Assembly: GCA_903904335.1 (NCBI GenBank)
Contig: CAIVCF010000207.1
Coordinates: 1-62,425 of the forward strand
Reading direction: 5' to 3'
DNA length: 62,425 nucleotides
From: an uncultured Chitinophagaceae bacterium
GTDB taxonomy: Bacteria > Bacteroidota > Bacteroidia > Chitinophagales > Chitinophagaceae
Part shown: in pieces, positions 51,765-62,100 of the stretch
Position numbering within the stretch: the first letter of the stretch is position 1
How the letters are laid out: each line of letters begins with the position of its first letter
Made by a program: the position numbers and the translations under genes
Notes under the pieces: generated by a model
Databases searched by the model: none
Told to the model about the DNA's origin: nothing
The model's input: the letters and a program-made list of their open reading frames with translations, nothing else

Positions 51765-52511
51765 ATGACGAAAAAAGTTACGAATAGCGTATTTGCAACG
51801 CATGCTCCGCACCTTATCAAAGACGCTGTAAAACTGATTGCTTCTTACCCTAAAATGCCCATTACAGTTGATTGTGTGATCTTCGGTTTTGAAGAAAGCG
51901 AGTTGAAAGTATTATTGATCAGAAGTGATCTGGAAATGTATAAAGGCTTTTGGTCTTTATTAGGCGATAATGTAAAAGACAATGAAGAGTTAGATACTGC
52001 CGCGTATCGGATTTTAAAAGAAAGAACAGGGATGAATGATGTGTATCTTGACCAGGTGCGAGCTTTCAGTCATCCAAAACGGCATCCCGGCGGCAGAGTA
52101 ATTACATTAGCGTATTGTTCGTTATTAAATATTCAGCATCATGAATTAAAGATCTATGCAAACGAATTGCATTGGCATAGTTTTTCTTCTATTAAAGAAA
52201 TGGCATTTGATCATAAAGAAATTTTAGATACTTGTCACACTTGGTTACAAAAAAGAATACAGGAACATCCTTTGGGATTTAATTTGTTGCCCGATAAATT
52301 TTCTTTGCGCGAATTACAAAATTTATATGAAGCCATATTGGGTGTTAGTTTAGACAGAAGAAATTTCCGTAAAAAATTCGCATCAATGGATCTGCTGATC
52401 GATGTAGGAGAGATGGAAGAAGATGTGCCGCATCGTCCCGGTAAATTATACAAATTCAATTTTGATAAATACGAGAAGAACAAAAGGAAATGGATCGGCA
52501 TCGATTTTTAA
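51765..52511 (+). CDS. NrtR-type NUDIX-winged-helix transcriptional regulator
   Basis: The 248-residue protein has an N-terminal NUDIX-like domain (about 30-150, VDCVIFGFEESELKVLLIRS, GDNVKDNEELDTAAYRILKE) and a C-terminal winged helix (about 165-248, LPDKFSLRELQNLYEAILGV, LDRRNFRKKFASMDLL, RPGKLYKFN). The NUDIX box lacks the REx2EE residues needed for hydrolysis, which fits a ligand-sensing regulator. Bacteroidota relatives control sugar (arabinose, xylose) or NAD genes. It lies convergent with the LacI regulator (4-bp overlap). The effector and targets are unknown; the palindrome upstream is a likely autoregulatory site. Confidence 0.88.
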   Translation: MTKKVTNSVFATHAPHLIKDAVKLIASYPKMPITVDCVIFGFEESELKVLLIRSDLEMYKGFWSLLGDNVKDNEELDTAAYRILKERTGMNDVYLDQVRAFSHPKRHPGGRVITLAYCSLLNIQHHELKIYANELHWHSFSSIKEMAFDHKEILDTCHTWLQKRIQEHPLGFNLLPDKFSLRELQNLYEAILGVSLDRRNFRKKFASMDLLIDVGEMEEDVPHRPGKLYKFNFDKYEKNKRKWIGIDF

Positions 52512-53500
52512 ATGCTGCCGCCTTCAACCAAAAGAGATTCCTGAATTAATTCCGATGTTGTAGTATCTCCTGCAAGGCAGGAAAGCATCCTGCCGAAAGC
52601 AAGTTTACCTAATTTATAGCCGTTTGTTTCAATATAAGTAATCTCTGGAAAGAAAAGTTTAGGAAAGAAACCATTGCTGATAGCAATCACAGCAATATCG
52701 TTCGGCACTTTTAAATGCATTTCCTGCAAGGTTTTCATAACTCCGGTCAGCGTTTCATCGCTCATGCAAAAAACAGTATCGGGTTTGTTCTTTGATCGGC
52801 AATATTTGTAACAGACATTCCTTGCCTCTTCGGCTGAAGATACATGCTCAATAATGAGTTTTGTGTCATCATTTTTATTCTTAAATTCAGACTTAAATGC
52901 AGCTTCTCTTTTTTGGGTGATGGAATGATCCTTGTCACCGAAAATGGCCAACACATTTTTCTTTTTTTTCTGAATGATTTTCTTTGCTGCAATGATAGCG
53001 GCATCTGCATCAGCAAAACATACTTTATTGCATAAAAGGTTGGAAGGAACCTTATCAAAAAAAACAACAGAAGTATTAAATTCACTGAAGCGGATAAAGT
53101 GTTCTATGTCTTTTGTTTTTGGAGAAATGCAAATGAATAACCCCATTACTCTGTTTTGACGGCATAATTTAAAATTATCCATTTCAATCTGAGGGTCATC
53201 ACCGGATTGTAAGATCATTAATGAATATCCGTGCAGCCGACTTTCTTCTTCTACTGCCGAAATAAAACTTTCGTAGAAATAATTTGAAATATGCGGCACG
53301 ATCAATCCAAAAATTTTGCTTTTACTTGTTCTTAAATTAATAGCGTTTGCGTTTGGCTCATAATCAAGTGTTTTGGCCAAATCCATTACCCTTTGTTTTG
53401 TTTTTACAGAAATATCAGGATGATCTTTTAAAGCCCTCGATACCGTTGAAATACTTAAACCAAGAACTTGAGATATTTTTTTAAGGGTAATAGTGGTCAT
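52508..53500 (-). CDS. LacI family transcriptional regulator
   Basis: The protein is about 330 residues from ATG 53500. It has the LacI helix-turn-helix (TTITLKKISQVLGLSISTVS, RALKDHPDISVKTKQRVMDL) and the hinge region, then a periplasmic-binding-protein-like ligand domain (ANAINLRTSKSKIFGLIVPH to LVEGGS). A longer reading starting near 53605 adds unlike sequence before the helix-turn-helix and is rejected. It is divergent from the susC gene, and a palindrome GCAAACGTTTGC lies between them, so it probably represses the susCD locus until a sugar ligand binds. Confidence 0.92.
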   Translation of the reverse strand: MTTITLKKISQVLGLSISTVSRALKDHPDISVKTKQRVMDLAKTLDYEPNANAINLRTSKSKIFGLIVPHISNYFYESFISAVEEESRLHGYSLMILQSGDDPQIEMDNFKLCRQNRVMGLFICISPKTKDIEHFIRFSEFNTSVVFFDKVPSNLLCNKVCFADADAAIIAAKKIIQKKKKNVLAIFGDKDHSITQKREAAFKSEFKNKNDDTKLIIEHVSSAEEARNVCYKYCRSKNKPDTVFCMSDETLTGVMKTLQEMHLKVPNDIAVIAISNGFFPKLFFPEITYIETNGYKLGKLAFGRMLSCLAGDTTTSELIQESLLVEGGSI

Positions 53501-53875
53501 GTTCCATGAAATTGAGGATAATTTACGTGAGTTTAAGAAAACAACAAGAAAATTTAGAAACAGAATTGAACCGCAATTCTTTTTAATCTTAATAGTTTTA
53601 TTCAATACCAGTTCGATACTTATTCAGTCATCCTTCTTAGGTTACCGAAATGATAGCTTATAATCTCCGTTTTGTTTTGAAGAAGGAGGTACTTACAGTC
53701 TTATCTGTACTTTTAATCTATTACTGCGCTATTTCCAGTTTACCAATAAATAAGAGATTTTCTGCAAGATTTGTCATGTTGCAAGGTTTTGAAGGATACA
53801 AAAGAGATAGTTGAACCGGGATTAAAGGCAGATGAATGAATATATAATCCAAATATAAAGTACCTATAAACCATT

Positions 53876-53949
53876 GATAAGCTACCTTTAAACTACCTTT
53901 ATTAGGGTAGCTTATAGGTGGCTTATGGGTAGCTTAAAGGTAGCTTATC
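53876..53949. repeat. 16-bp inverted repeat enclosing 11-bp tandem repeats
   Basis: GATAAGCTACCTTTAA (53876-53891) and TTAAAGGTAGCTTATC (53934-53949) are perfect inverted copies. Between them the units GGGTAGCTTAT, AGGTGGCTTAT, GGGTAGCTTAA and AGGTAGCTTAT follow each other in direct orientation (53904 on). The whole region can fold into a long hairpin with several registers. Confidence 0.75.
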
Positions 53950-54186
53950 TAAGAAAATATATCCATTCTATCTTATCTCTGAAAATGGAGAAACCTCTAT
54001 AAGAATTGACAGTTGGGCATTAGATTATAGGTTACTATAAGCTATAATTCATCTTTTACTTGATAAATGAATAGGAAACAAATATTTAAAAATTGCCTGT
54101 AAAAGACTCCTGCTCAAGGGTGTTAGTATTAGAGGTAACCCATTTTTTAAAAAAAGAGCTAAAACTTTTCCACCGCAACCATTTTC

Positions 54187-54198
54187 GCAAACGTTTGC
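54187..54198. promoter_or_regulatory. LacI-type operator GCAAACGTTTGC
   Basis: The 12-bp palindrome GCAAACGTTTGC resembles classical LacI/CRE operators (central CG, flanked by AAAC/GTTT). It lies about 190 bp upstream of susC and is the best candidate for the divergent LacI regulator's site. A weaker AAACGTTT site lies at 54378-54385. Confidence 0.7.
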
Positions 54199-54389
54199 AG
54201 TACTAAATTGTTAAACAAATTAACGATTGATGCAGCTTTTAGGATAGATTTAATGCCATAAATCAAACTTAAATTTTTAACTGAGAAATAATATACTGTT
54301 TATCTCGTTTTTGAACTTTCGGGATGAACTACATTTTTTAGTAAAAATTTTTGTTGTTTGTTTATCATCTTAACACTAAACGTTTGTTT

Positions 54390-57374
54390 ATGAACTTAAC
54401 GACACTTGCCAAAGGTATGCTATACCTATGCTTGGCATTCCTCTCCACAACGGCATTAGCCCAAAACAAAGTAATTACCGGTAAAGTTACAGATGCAAAG
54501 GATGGATCGGCCGTTCAAAGTGCGTCGGTGCTTGTTAAAGGTGCCAAATTGGGCACTCAAACTGCACAGGACGGAACTTTTAAATTGTCAGTTCCTTCAG
54601 ATGCAACTACAATTGTTATTTCTTCCTTAGGATTCGGTACCCAAACGGTAAGTATCCAGGGAAAAACTTCTGTAGAGGTAGGTTTAAAAGCAACAAGCGA
54701 TCAATTAGGCGATGTTGTTGTAATCGGTTACGGTACAGCACGTAAAAAAGATGTAACCGGTGCGGTTGCTTCTGTCCAGGCAAAAGATTTTAATCAGGGC
54801 ATCGCTGCGGCTCCTGACCAATTACTTCAAAATAAGGTAGCGGGCGTGGAAATCACACAAACCAATGGTCAGCCCGGTGCTGCAACTACCGTTAAGATCA
54901 GAGGTAACAACTCTATCCGTGCAGTAAACAATCCTTTATATGTTGTTGATGGTGTTCCTTTAGATGGAAGATCTGCAAGACCGAATCCGGGAAACCCTGC
55001 ATACGGTGGTGCTACTCCTGATGGAAACCCTTTAACTTATATTAACCCTAACGATATTGCGAGCATTGATGTATTGAAAGATGCGTCTTCAGCTGCTATC
55101 TACGGTTCTCGCGGTGCAAATGGTGTAATTGTGATCACTACAAAAACCGGCTCTTCTGGTCCTGCTAAATTGGAATTTGGTACAAGCTGGGGTGTGAATG
55201 CAGGTTATATGAAAAAATTTGATGTATTAAACGCCGGCGATTTCAGAAGTGCTTTGGCTAAATATAAAGTGACCGGTCAAGATAATGGCGCCAGTGTTGA
55301 TGCATTTAAAGAATTGGAAAATTCAAAAATGTCTCAGAACTACAACCTTGCTTTCAGCGGTGGTAATGAAAATGGAAAATTCCGTGCTTCATTCATGGGA
55401 TCTTCTACAAACGGAATCATTAAAAATTCAAGCTTAGATAAGTATGTGGCTAATATGAGCGGTACATACAAATTCTTAGATAAGAGATTGACCTTAGGTT
55501 TTAATGTAACTACAGGTCACACTACTGAAAGTTTAGTACCTGTTTCAAACACACCGGGTTCTGTTGGTAACTTGATCAGTTCTATTTTACAATGGAATCC
55601 TACCACTAAAATGACAGATGCGAGCGGTAACTATGTTTATCCTGCAAACGGTTCTGGTAATCCTTTGGCTATGTTGGCTTCCGTTTCTGATATAGCATCT
55701 GTGAATAGTGTATTAGGAAGCATGTCTGCTTCATACAAAATTTTGGATAACTTGGAATACAAATTCCTCTATGCAGTTAATAATAGTGTTGGTAGCAGAT
55801 TGACCAATGACTATGGTTTTGTTCAGGGTGTTTCGGGTTTATCCGGTTTGGGATACGGTGCTATTTCAAATGCACGTTTAAGTTCTCAAACATTTACACA
55901 TACTTTAAATTACAAAGCTAACCTTACTAATAAATTGCATTTAGATGCGATCGCAGGCTTTGAGTACTGGAAATCTGATTATTCTAATAATTCATTCTCT
56001 GCTTCAGGATTTAATACCAACCTGACTCAGGCTACATTTATCGGAATTCCTTATACTAATATGCTGCAAGATGGTAATACTCAAAACGTACCTTCTACTT
56101 ATGTTGATCCAACAGTAGAATTACAATCTTATTTCGGCAGAGCAGTATTGAACTATTCTGACAAATATATTTTGACTGCTACCATCAGAGCTGATGGTTC
56201 AAGTAAATTCGGTGCTAACAATAAATATGGTTACTTTCCTTCAGTGGGTGCTAAATGGGCCATCATCAATGAAGATTTCATGAAGAACAGTAAGGTCTTC
56301 TCTAATTTGGATTTAAGAGCTTCATGGGGTATCACCGGTAACCAGGAATTTCCTGCCGGTGCTTCTCAGGAACAATTTTATTTCAACTCATTTAACAATG
56401 CACAGCAAAGTAATGTTGCTAACCCTAATTTGAAATGGGAACAAACCAATTCATACAATATCGGTTTGGACTTCTCTACAAAGAGCGGTAAATTCTGGGG
56501 TAGTGTAGATTACTATAGCAAGAACACAACAAATATACTTTTCCAAAGCACAGCCATACAACCGGCTCCTGCTTCTATCTACTTCATCAACCTTCCTGCT
56601 AACTTAATGAACAGCGGTGTTGAATTAAGTTTGGGAATGAATTTGGTGGATCATAAAGATTTCACATGGGATTTGAATTTGAACTATTCTTACAATAAGA
56701 ATAATTTGAAGAACTTCACTCAAAACGGACAAAATATCCTGATCCAAACAGGTCAGATCAATGGTCAGGGTGTATCAGGTACCTTGGCTCAGGCAATCAC
56801 CAACAACCAACCTGTTGATGTGTATTATCTGAAAAAATTCGGTGGATTTGACGCTACAGGCGCTCAGATAATCGGAGCAAATCCGGGTTTTGCAGGCGAT
56901 CCTAACCCACACAATAACTACGGTATCAGCACTACTTTAAAATACAAGAAGATGAGTTTAGTTATTAACGGTGGTGGTGCAGGCGGATATTTAATATATA
57001 ATAACACAGCAACCAGCGTAACCAATATTGCCGGTATCGCAAACGGAAGAAATATTGATAAGAATGCTTACAACTCTGCAGAAAATCCTGCAACAAGTGC
57101 TGTGGGTGCTTCTACAAGATTCTTAGAAAGCGGCAACTTCTTTAAAATAAGAAACGTTTCTTTCTCATATCATTTCGGCAATGCAGGAAAATATGTGAAG
57201 AACCTGAATGCTTTTGTAACTGCTAACAATTTATTGGTGATCACTAAGTTCTCAGGATTTGATCCGGAAGTAAATATTGATAAGAGCAATAACAATTATC
57301 CTTCAAGATCAATTGAGTACATTCCTTATCCAACCGGCAGAACAGTTTCATTCGGTCTAAACTTTTCTTTATAA
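54390..57374 (+). CDS. SusC/RagA family TonB-linked outer-membrane protein
   Basis: The protein is about 994 residues from ATG 54390; earlier in-frame codons put extra sequence before the signal. A signal peptide (about 1-30, ending TALA) is followed by a carboxypeptidase-D-regulatory-like domain (KVITGKVTDAKDGSAVQSAS), a TonB-box region, a plug (PDQLLQNKVAGVEITQTNGQ, VKIRGNNSIRAVNNPLYVVDG, DVLKDASSAAIYGSRGANGV) and a 22-strand barrel ending SFGLNFSL. With SusD it imports oligosaccharides. The locus is preceded by LacI operators, so carbon-source repression is likely. The substrate is unknown. Confidence 0.95.
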   Translation: MNLTTLAKGMLYLCLAFLSTTALAQNKVITGKVTDAKDGSAVQSASVLVKGAKLGTQTAQDGTFKLSVPSDATTIVISSLGFGTQTVSIQGKTSVEVGLKATSDQLGDVVVIGYGTARKKDVTGAVASVQAKDFNQGIAAAPDQLLQNKVAGVEITQTNGQPGAATTVKIRGNNSIRAVNNPLYVVDGVPLDGRSARPNPGNPAYGGATPDGNPLTYINPNDIASIDVLKDASSAAIYGSRGANGVIVITTKTGSSGPAKLEFGTSWGVNAGYMKKFDVLNAGDFRSALAKYKVTGQDNGASVDAFKELENSKMSQNYNLAFSGGNENGKFRASFMGSSTNGIIKNSSLDKYVANMSGTYKFLDKRLTLGFNVTTGHTTESLVPVSNTPGSVGNLISSILQWNPTTKMTDASGNYVYPANGSGNPLAMLASVSDIASVNSVLGSMSASYKILDNLEYKFLYAVNNSVGSRLTNDYGFVQGVSGLSGLGYGAISNARLSSQTFTHTLNYKANLTNKLHLDAIAGFEYWKSDYSNNSFSASGFNTNLTQATFIGIPYTNMLQDGNTQNVPSTYVDPTVELQSYFGRAVLNYSDKYILTATIRADGSSKFGANNKYGYFPSVGAKWAIINEDFMKNSKVFSNLDLRASWGITGNQEFPAGASQEQFYFNSFNNAQQSNVANPNLKWEQTNSYNIGLDFSTKSGKFWGSVDYYSKNTTNILFQSTAIQPAPASIYFINLPANLMNSGVELSLGMNLVDHKDFTWDLNLNYSYNKNNLKNFTQNGQNILIQTGQINGQGVSGTLAQAITNNQPVDVYYLKKFGGFDATGAQIIGANPGFAGDPNPHNNYGISTTLKYKKMSLVINGGGAGGYLIYNNTATSVTNIAGIANGRNIDKNAYNSAENPATSAVGASTRFLESGNFFKIRNVSFSYHFGNAGKYVKNLNAFVTANNLLVITKFSGFDPEVNIDKSNNNYPSRSIEYIPYPTGRTVSFGLNFSL

Positions 57375-57395
57375 TTCAATATAAAATTTAAACGT

Positions 57396-59096
57396 ATGAT
57401 AAAGTATAAAAATCTTAAACTATACGCTCTTCTTCTGGTTACGGCTGTGAGCTGTACAAAATTAGATGAGCATTTAAACAGCACTTTGACCAACAGTCAA
57501 ACAGCGAATGCCTTAGGTAGTGCTGGTGTAGGCTTATTGTTAAGTGGAGCCTACTTAGATTTAGGTGGCCCTTTTACAGGTCAGGATCAAGTATTCTCTT
57601 TGGAAGAGAACTCTTCAGATGAATCTTTAGTGCCTACAAGAGGCGGTGACTGGGATGATAACGGTGTATGGCGTGTTATTCATAACCATACCTGGAATGC
57701 AGACCACGGTCAGGTTTTGACAGTGTTTAACAACTTAAATAAGCTCAACTTCGATGCAACCAATGTGTTAGGATTTAGTCCTTCAGCACAACAGGCAGCT
57801 GAAGCAAGGTTCTTAAGAGCATTTTCTTTGTATTATCTGTTAGATATTTACGGCCAGTTCCCTGTTAGGAATCCGGGAGACAATTTATTGAATGCGCCAA
57901 CTGTAATGACAGGCGCAGCAGCAGCACAATTCCTCATCACTGAATTAACAGCCGCTATTCCGGCTATGGCTGCTACTGGTCCTTCATCTCAGGCAACACA
58001 GGCTGCCGGTAAAGCACTATTGATGAAAGTATATTTGAACAAAGGGGCATGGGCTAACAGAGCAGCTCCAACCTTCTCTGATGCTGATATGCAACAAGTA
58101 ATAACACTCGGTAACAGTATCATCAATAGCGGCAATTACAGCTATGGAACTGATTATTTCAGCGCTTTTGGAGTAAATAATATTTCATCTAAAGAAGATA
58201 TCTTAATTTATCCAAATGCTTCAGGTGTACCTGCTAATAATAGCGGACCTCAGGCTCTTTGGTTAATGACTGAACATTATAATCAGGAAACAGATTACAA
58301 TCCTAATGCAGGATGGAATGGTTTCTCTACTATCAGTGATTTCTATAACAGTTTCAGTACAGCAACCAAAAGTACAACAGCTACAAACGCAGCTAACAGA
58401 GTAGCTGGTTTCTTTACAGGTGTAGGTGCAACTAATAACCCTGATACTGCAATTGATACAAGATTAGGCGGAAGATTTTATCCCGGTGTTACCAATATAT
58501 CCGGACAAAGAGTTGGTTTCCAGGTTGGTCAACAATACAATGAAAAAGGTGTTGCAGAATTAGACAGAAAAGGAAATCCATTGGCTTTCGATCCGGCTAT
58601 TGCTTCTACCATGCAGGAAACTGGTCCTAACTTGGAACTTACAGGTATCCGTGTAGTAAAATATCCTCCTGATTTTTCAAATGGTACAAAATATTATGAA
58701 GGACCTGCCGGTAACGGTATTGTGCTCATGCGTTATTCTGATGTAGTATTGATGGTTGCAGAAGCTTATCTGCGCCAGGCTACTCCAAACGCCGGACAAG
58801 CTTTATCTTTAGTAAACGCTTTAAGAACTGCAAGAGGTGCCACTGCATTACCTTCTATTAAATTAGTGGGTTCAGGTACAGTGCAACAAACATTGTACGA
58901 TCCAAATGCATTATTAACTGAAAGAGGAAGAGAATTATATTGGGAAAGAGGTAGAAGAACAGATTTAATACGTTTTGGAGTGTTTGGTCAGCTTTGGCAA
59001 TACAAACCAACCGACGATCCTAAATATTTATTATTCCCGATTCCTAATCAGGCATTGGCAGCTAACCCTAATTTAACTCAAAATCCTGGTTATTAA
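57396..59096 (+). CDS. SusD/RagB family nutrient-binding lipoprotein
   Basis: The 566-residue protein has a lipoprotein signal (LLLVTAVSCTKLDEHLNS, Cys near residue 20) and the RagB/SusD helical scaffold: AEARFLRAFSLYYLLDIYGQ at about 130-150, NAGQALSLVNALRTARGATAL and the C-terminal ELYWERGRRTDLIRFGVFG. The start is 22 bp after the susC stop. It forms the lid of the SusC transporter and binds the glycan at the cell surface. A strong terminator follows. Confidence 0.95.
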   Translation: MIKYKNLKLYALLLVTAVSCTKLDEHLNSTLTNSQTANALGSAGVGLLLSGAYLDLGGPFTGQDQVFSLEENSSDESLVPTRGGDWDDNGVWRVIHNHTWNADHGQVLTVFNNLNKLNFDATNVLGFSPSAQQAAEARFLRAFSLYYLLDIYGQFPVRNPGDNLLNAPTVMTGAAAAQFLITELTAAIPAMAATGPSSQATQAAGKALLMKVYLNKGAWANRAAPTFSDADMQQVITLGNSIINSGNYSYGTDYFSAFGVNNISSKEDILIYPNASGVPANNSGPQALWLMTEHYNQETDYNPNAGWNGFSTISDFYNSFSTATKSTTATNAANRVAGFFTGVGATNNPDTAIDTRLGGRFYPGVTNISGQRVGFQVGQQYNEKGVAELDRKGNPLAFDPAIASTMQETGPNLELTGIRVVKYPPDFSNGTKYYEGPAGNGIVLMRYSDVVLMVAEAYLRQATPNAGQALSLVNALRTARGATALPSIKLVGSGTVQQTLYDPNALLTERGRELYWERGRRTDLIRFGVFGQLWQYKPTDDPKYLLFPIPNQALAANPNLTQNPGY

Positions 59097-59132
59097 TTTT
59101 AGCGCAATCTGTTATTTTATATTCTAATTTTG

Positions 59133-59170
59133 AAGCAAGGTCAATATAATTATTGACCTTGCTTTTTTCT
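59133..59170 (+). terminator. terminator between susD and the VCBS lipoprotein gene
   Basis: AAGCAAGGTCAAT (59133-59145) and ATTGACCTTGCTT (59152-59164) form a 13-bp perfect stem followed by TTTTCTT. It should lower expression of the gene behind it relative to susCD. Confidence 0.9.
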
Positions 59171-59192
59171 TATAATACCTAAACGTTTTTTG

Positions 59193-62100
59193 ATGCGCTT
59201 GTTTAACAGATATATTTTTTTATCCGCATTTGTTTTTTTCTTTTCCTGTAAATCAAAACAGGAAAAGACATTGTTTGAGTTAGTGGATAATTCAGGTATC
59301 AACTTTAATAATGAAGTGAATGATGGTAAAAAAGAAAACAGCTTTTTATTCCGGAATTTCTATAACGGTGGCGGTGTTGCAATCGGTGATATCAATAACG
59401 ACGGATTGCCGGATGTGTTTCTTACCTCAAACATGGGCAATAATAAACTGTATCTCAATAAAGGAGATTTCAAATTTGAAGATATTTCAAAATCTGCCGG
59501 CATCATTGAAGATGATAAATGGAATACAGGTGTTGTATTTGCAGATGTGAATGGTGATGGGTGGTTGGATATTTATGTTTGCTCATCAGGGCATATGCCT
59601 ACAGGTAATAGAAAAAATAAATTATACATCAATAATCATAATAACACTTTTACTGAATCTGCTGCACAATACGGTTTGGATATTTCTGCTTACACCACAC
59701 AGGTTTCATTCTTTGATTATGATGGTGATGGGGACCTTGATTGTTTCATGATCAACAATAGCCCTATTCCTGTGAACCAATTAGAGTTTGCCAATAAAAG
59801 AGATCTGTTGGAAAGCAAATGGCCTGTTGGCGATTTTTTGAAAGGCGGTGGCGATCATTTATTCAGGAATGATAACGGCCATTTTGTTGAAGTAACACAA
59901 GCAGCAGGAATTCACGGAACATTGATCAGTTTCGGAATGGGTGTTTCTGTTGGCGATATTAACGGCGATGGATGGCCCGATGTATATGTATCTAACGATT
60001 CATACGAAAGAGATTATTTATACATCAACCAGAAGAACGGAACATTTAAAGATGAGTTAGAAGATAAAATCCAGCACACCAGTTTCTCTTCGATGGGTGC
60101 TGATATTGCGGATATCAATAATGATGGTTATCCGGATATTTTCAATACAGACATGTTACCTCTATCGGATTACCGAATAAAAACAACAGGTGCCTTTGAT
60201 GATATCGACATGTTTAACAGAAAAATAAAGGCAGGATTTTATTATCATTATGTAAAAAATTGTTTGCAGTTAAACAGTAAGTCGGGAAATTTTACTGAGA
60301 TAGGAAATTATGCAGGTGTTAGTGCGACTGACTGGAGCTGGGGTGCATTGATGTTTGATATGGATAATGACGGATGGAATGATATCTATGTTTGTAACGG
60401 TGTAAACCGCGATGTTACCGATCTTGATTTTATGAATTTCTTCGCCAATGATGTTATTCAGAAAATGGTATTGACGGGCAAAAAAGATGAAGTGGATCAG
60501 GTCTTGAAAGAAATTCCGCGAAATGCTTTAAAGAATAAAGTGTACAGAAATGATCATCAGTTAAAGTTTACAGATATTGGCGATCAATGGGGCTTTACGC
60601 AACCTTCCTTTTCAAACGGCGCAGCTTATGGTGATCTGGATAATGACGGCGATCTGGATCTTATTATCAATAATGAAAATCAACCTGCATTTGTTTATAA
60701 GAACAATGCAAGGGAATTGAATAAGAATAATTATCTCGGCGTTTTCTTAAAAGGGAAAGGCAAAAACACTTTTGCAATTGGAAGTAAAGTTCAGGTTTAT
60801 GCCAATCAGCAGATGTTCACAAGAGAAGTTATTCCGAGTCGTGGCTTTCAATCATCGGTTGATTACAAACAGATCATTGGATTAGGCACCATAAAAGATA
60901 TTGATTCAGTGGTTATCACATGGCCAAACAGAACAATCAAAAAAATCATTCATCCTAATATCAATCAGGTACTCACTATTCAGCAGGATGATGAAAAGGA
61001 AAAGATGATTGAAAAAGAAACAATCCCATCTTCAACATTATTCACTCAAATAAAATCATCTTTCGATAAACACGAAGAAAATGATGTGATCGATTTTTAT
61101 ACAGAAAGAAATATTCCGAGACTGTTGTCACGCGAAGGTCCGAAAGCGGCAGTGGGCGATGTGAATGGCGACGGACTCGAAGATGTTTTTATTGGCGGAA
61201 CACCCGGTCATATTGGTCAGCTTTATTTGCAAAATGCCGATGGTTCTTTTACCAAGAAAGAAGAAAAAGCATTTCAGCAATTTGCATCCTTCGAAGATGT
61301 AGCTGTTATCATGTTTGATTGTGATCATGATGGTGATCTGGATCTATTGGTTTGTCCGGGTGGTAATAACAATGATATTAATACAAGAGAATTGCAATTG
61401 CGCTTATTTAAAAATGATGGCAAAGGCAATTTCACCATTGATGCAAATGCATTTCCAAACACATCTATGAATATTGCCGTGGCAGCAGTGAATGATTTTA
61501 ATGGTGATGGATTTCCCGATCTGTTCATCGGCGCAAGAAATTATCCGAAAGTGTACGGAGCAGATCCCACAAGTTTTCTTTTTGTGAATGACGGCAACGG
61601 GCATTTTACAGATATCGCAGCAACAAAAAATCCTGATATTTCAAAAATAGGGATGGTCACCAATGCTGTATGGGCAGATGTGGTGGGCGATGCCGCAAAA
61701 GAATTGATCATTGTTGGTGAATGGATGACACCAAGGATATTCTCGTTTAAAAAAGATCATTTCGAAGAAGTAAAAACAAATTTGAATAATTTATTCGGAT
61801 GGTGGCAAACCATTGCTGTTGCTGATGTTAATAATGACGGCAAAGAGGATCTGATCATCGGGAATATCGGCGAAAATTTTTATTTGCAGCCTGATGAAAA
61901 AAATCCCGTGAAATTATGGTTGAATGATTTTGATCAGAATGGGATCTTAGATAAAGTGATCACATATACGATCGATGGCAAAGACAAACCCGTTGTAGTG
62001 AAACATGATCTGGAAGAACAGCTCCCATCTATCAAGAAAAATAATTTAAAGCATGTTGATTATGCCAAGCGTTCTATTCAGGAATTGTTCTCCAAAGAAT

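Larger units (their letters stand above)
53501..54389. other. 889-bp regulatory intergenic region between lacI and susC
   Basis: No gene is supported. It contains a large hairpin built on 11-bp direct repeats (53876-53949), a perfect LacI-type palindrome (54187-54198), and an AAACGTTT-centred site next to the susC start (54377-54386). The remaining DNA is AT-rich with no clear coding potential. Confidence 0.7.

Noticed and set aside
53876-53949. CRISPR-like array
   Set aside because: Repeats are 11 bp, adjacent without spacers, and form an inverted structure; no cas genes are present.
59320-59751. short plus-strand frames at 59320-59550 and 59551-59751
   Set aside because: They lie in a different frame inside the large VCBS lipoprotein gene that is open from 59193 to the window end.
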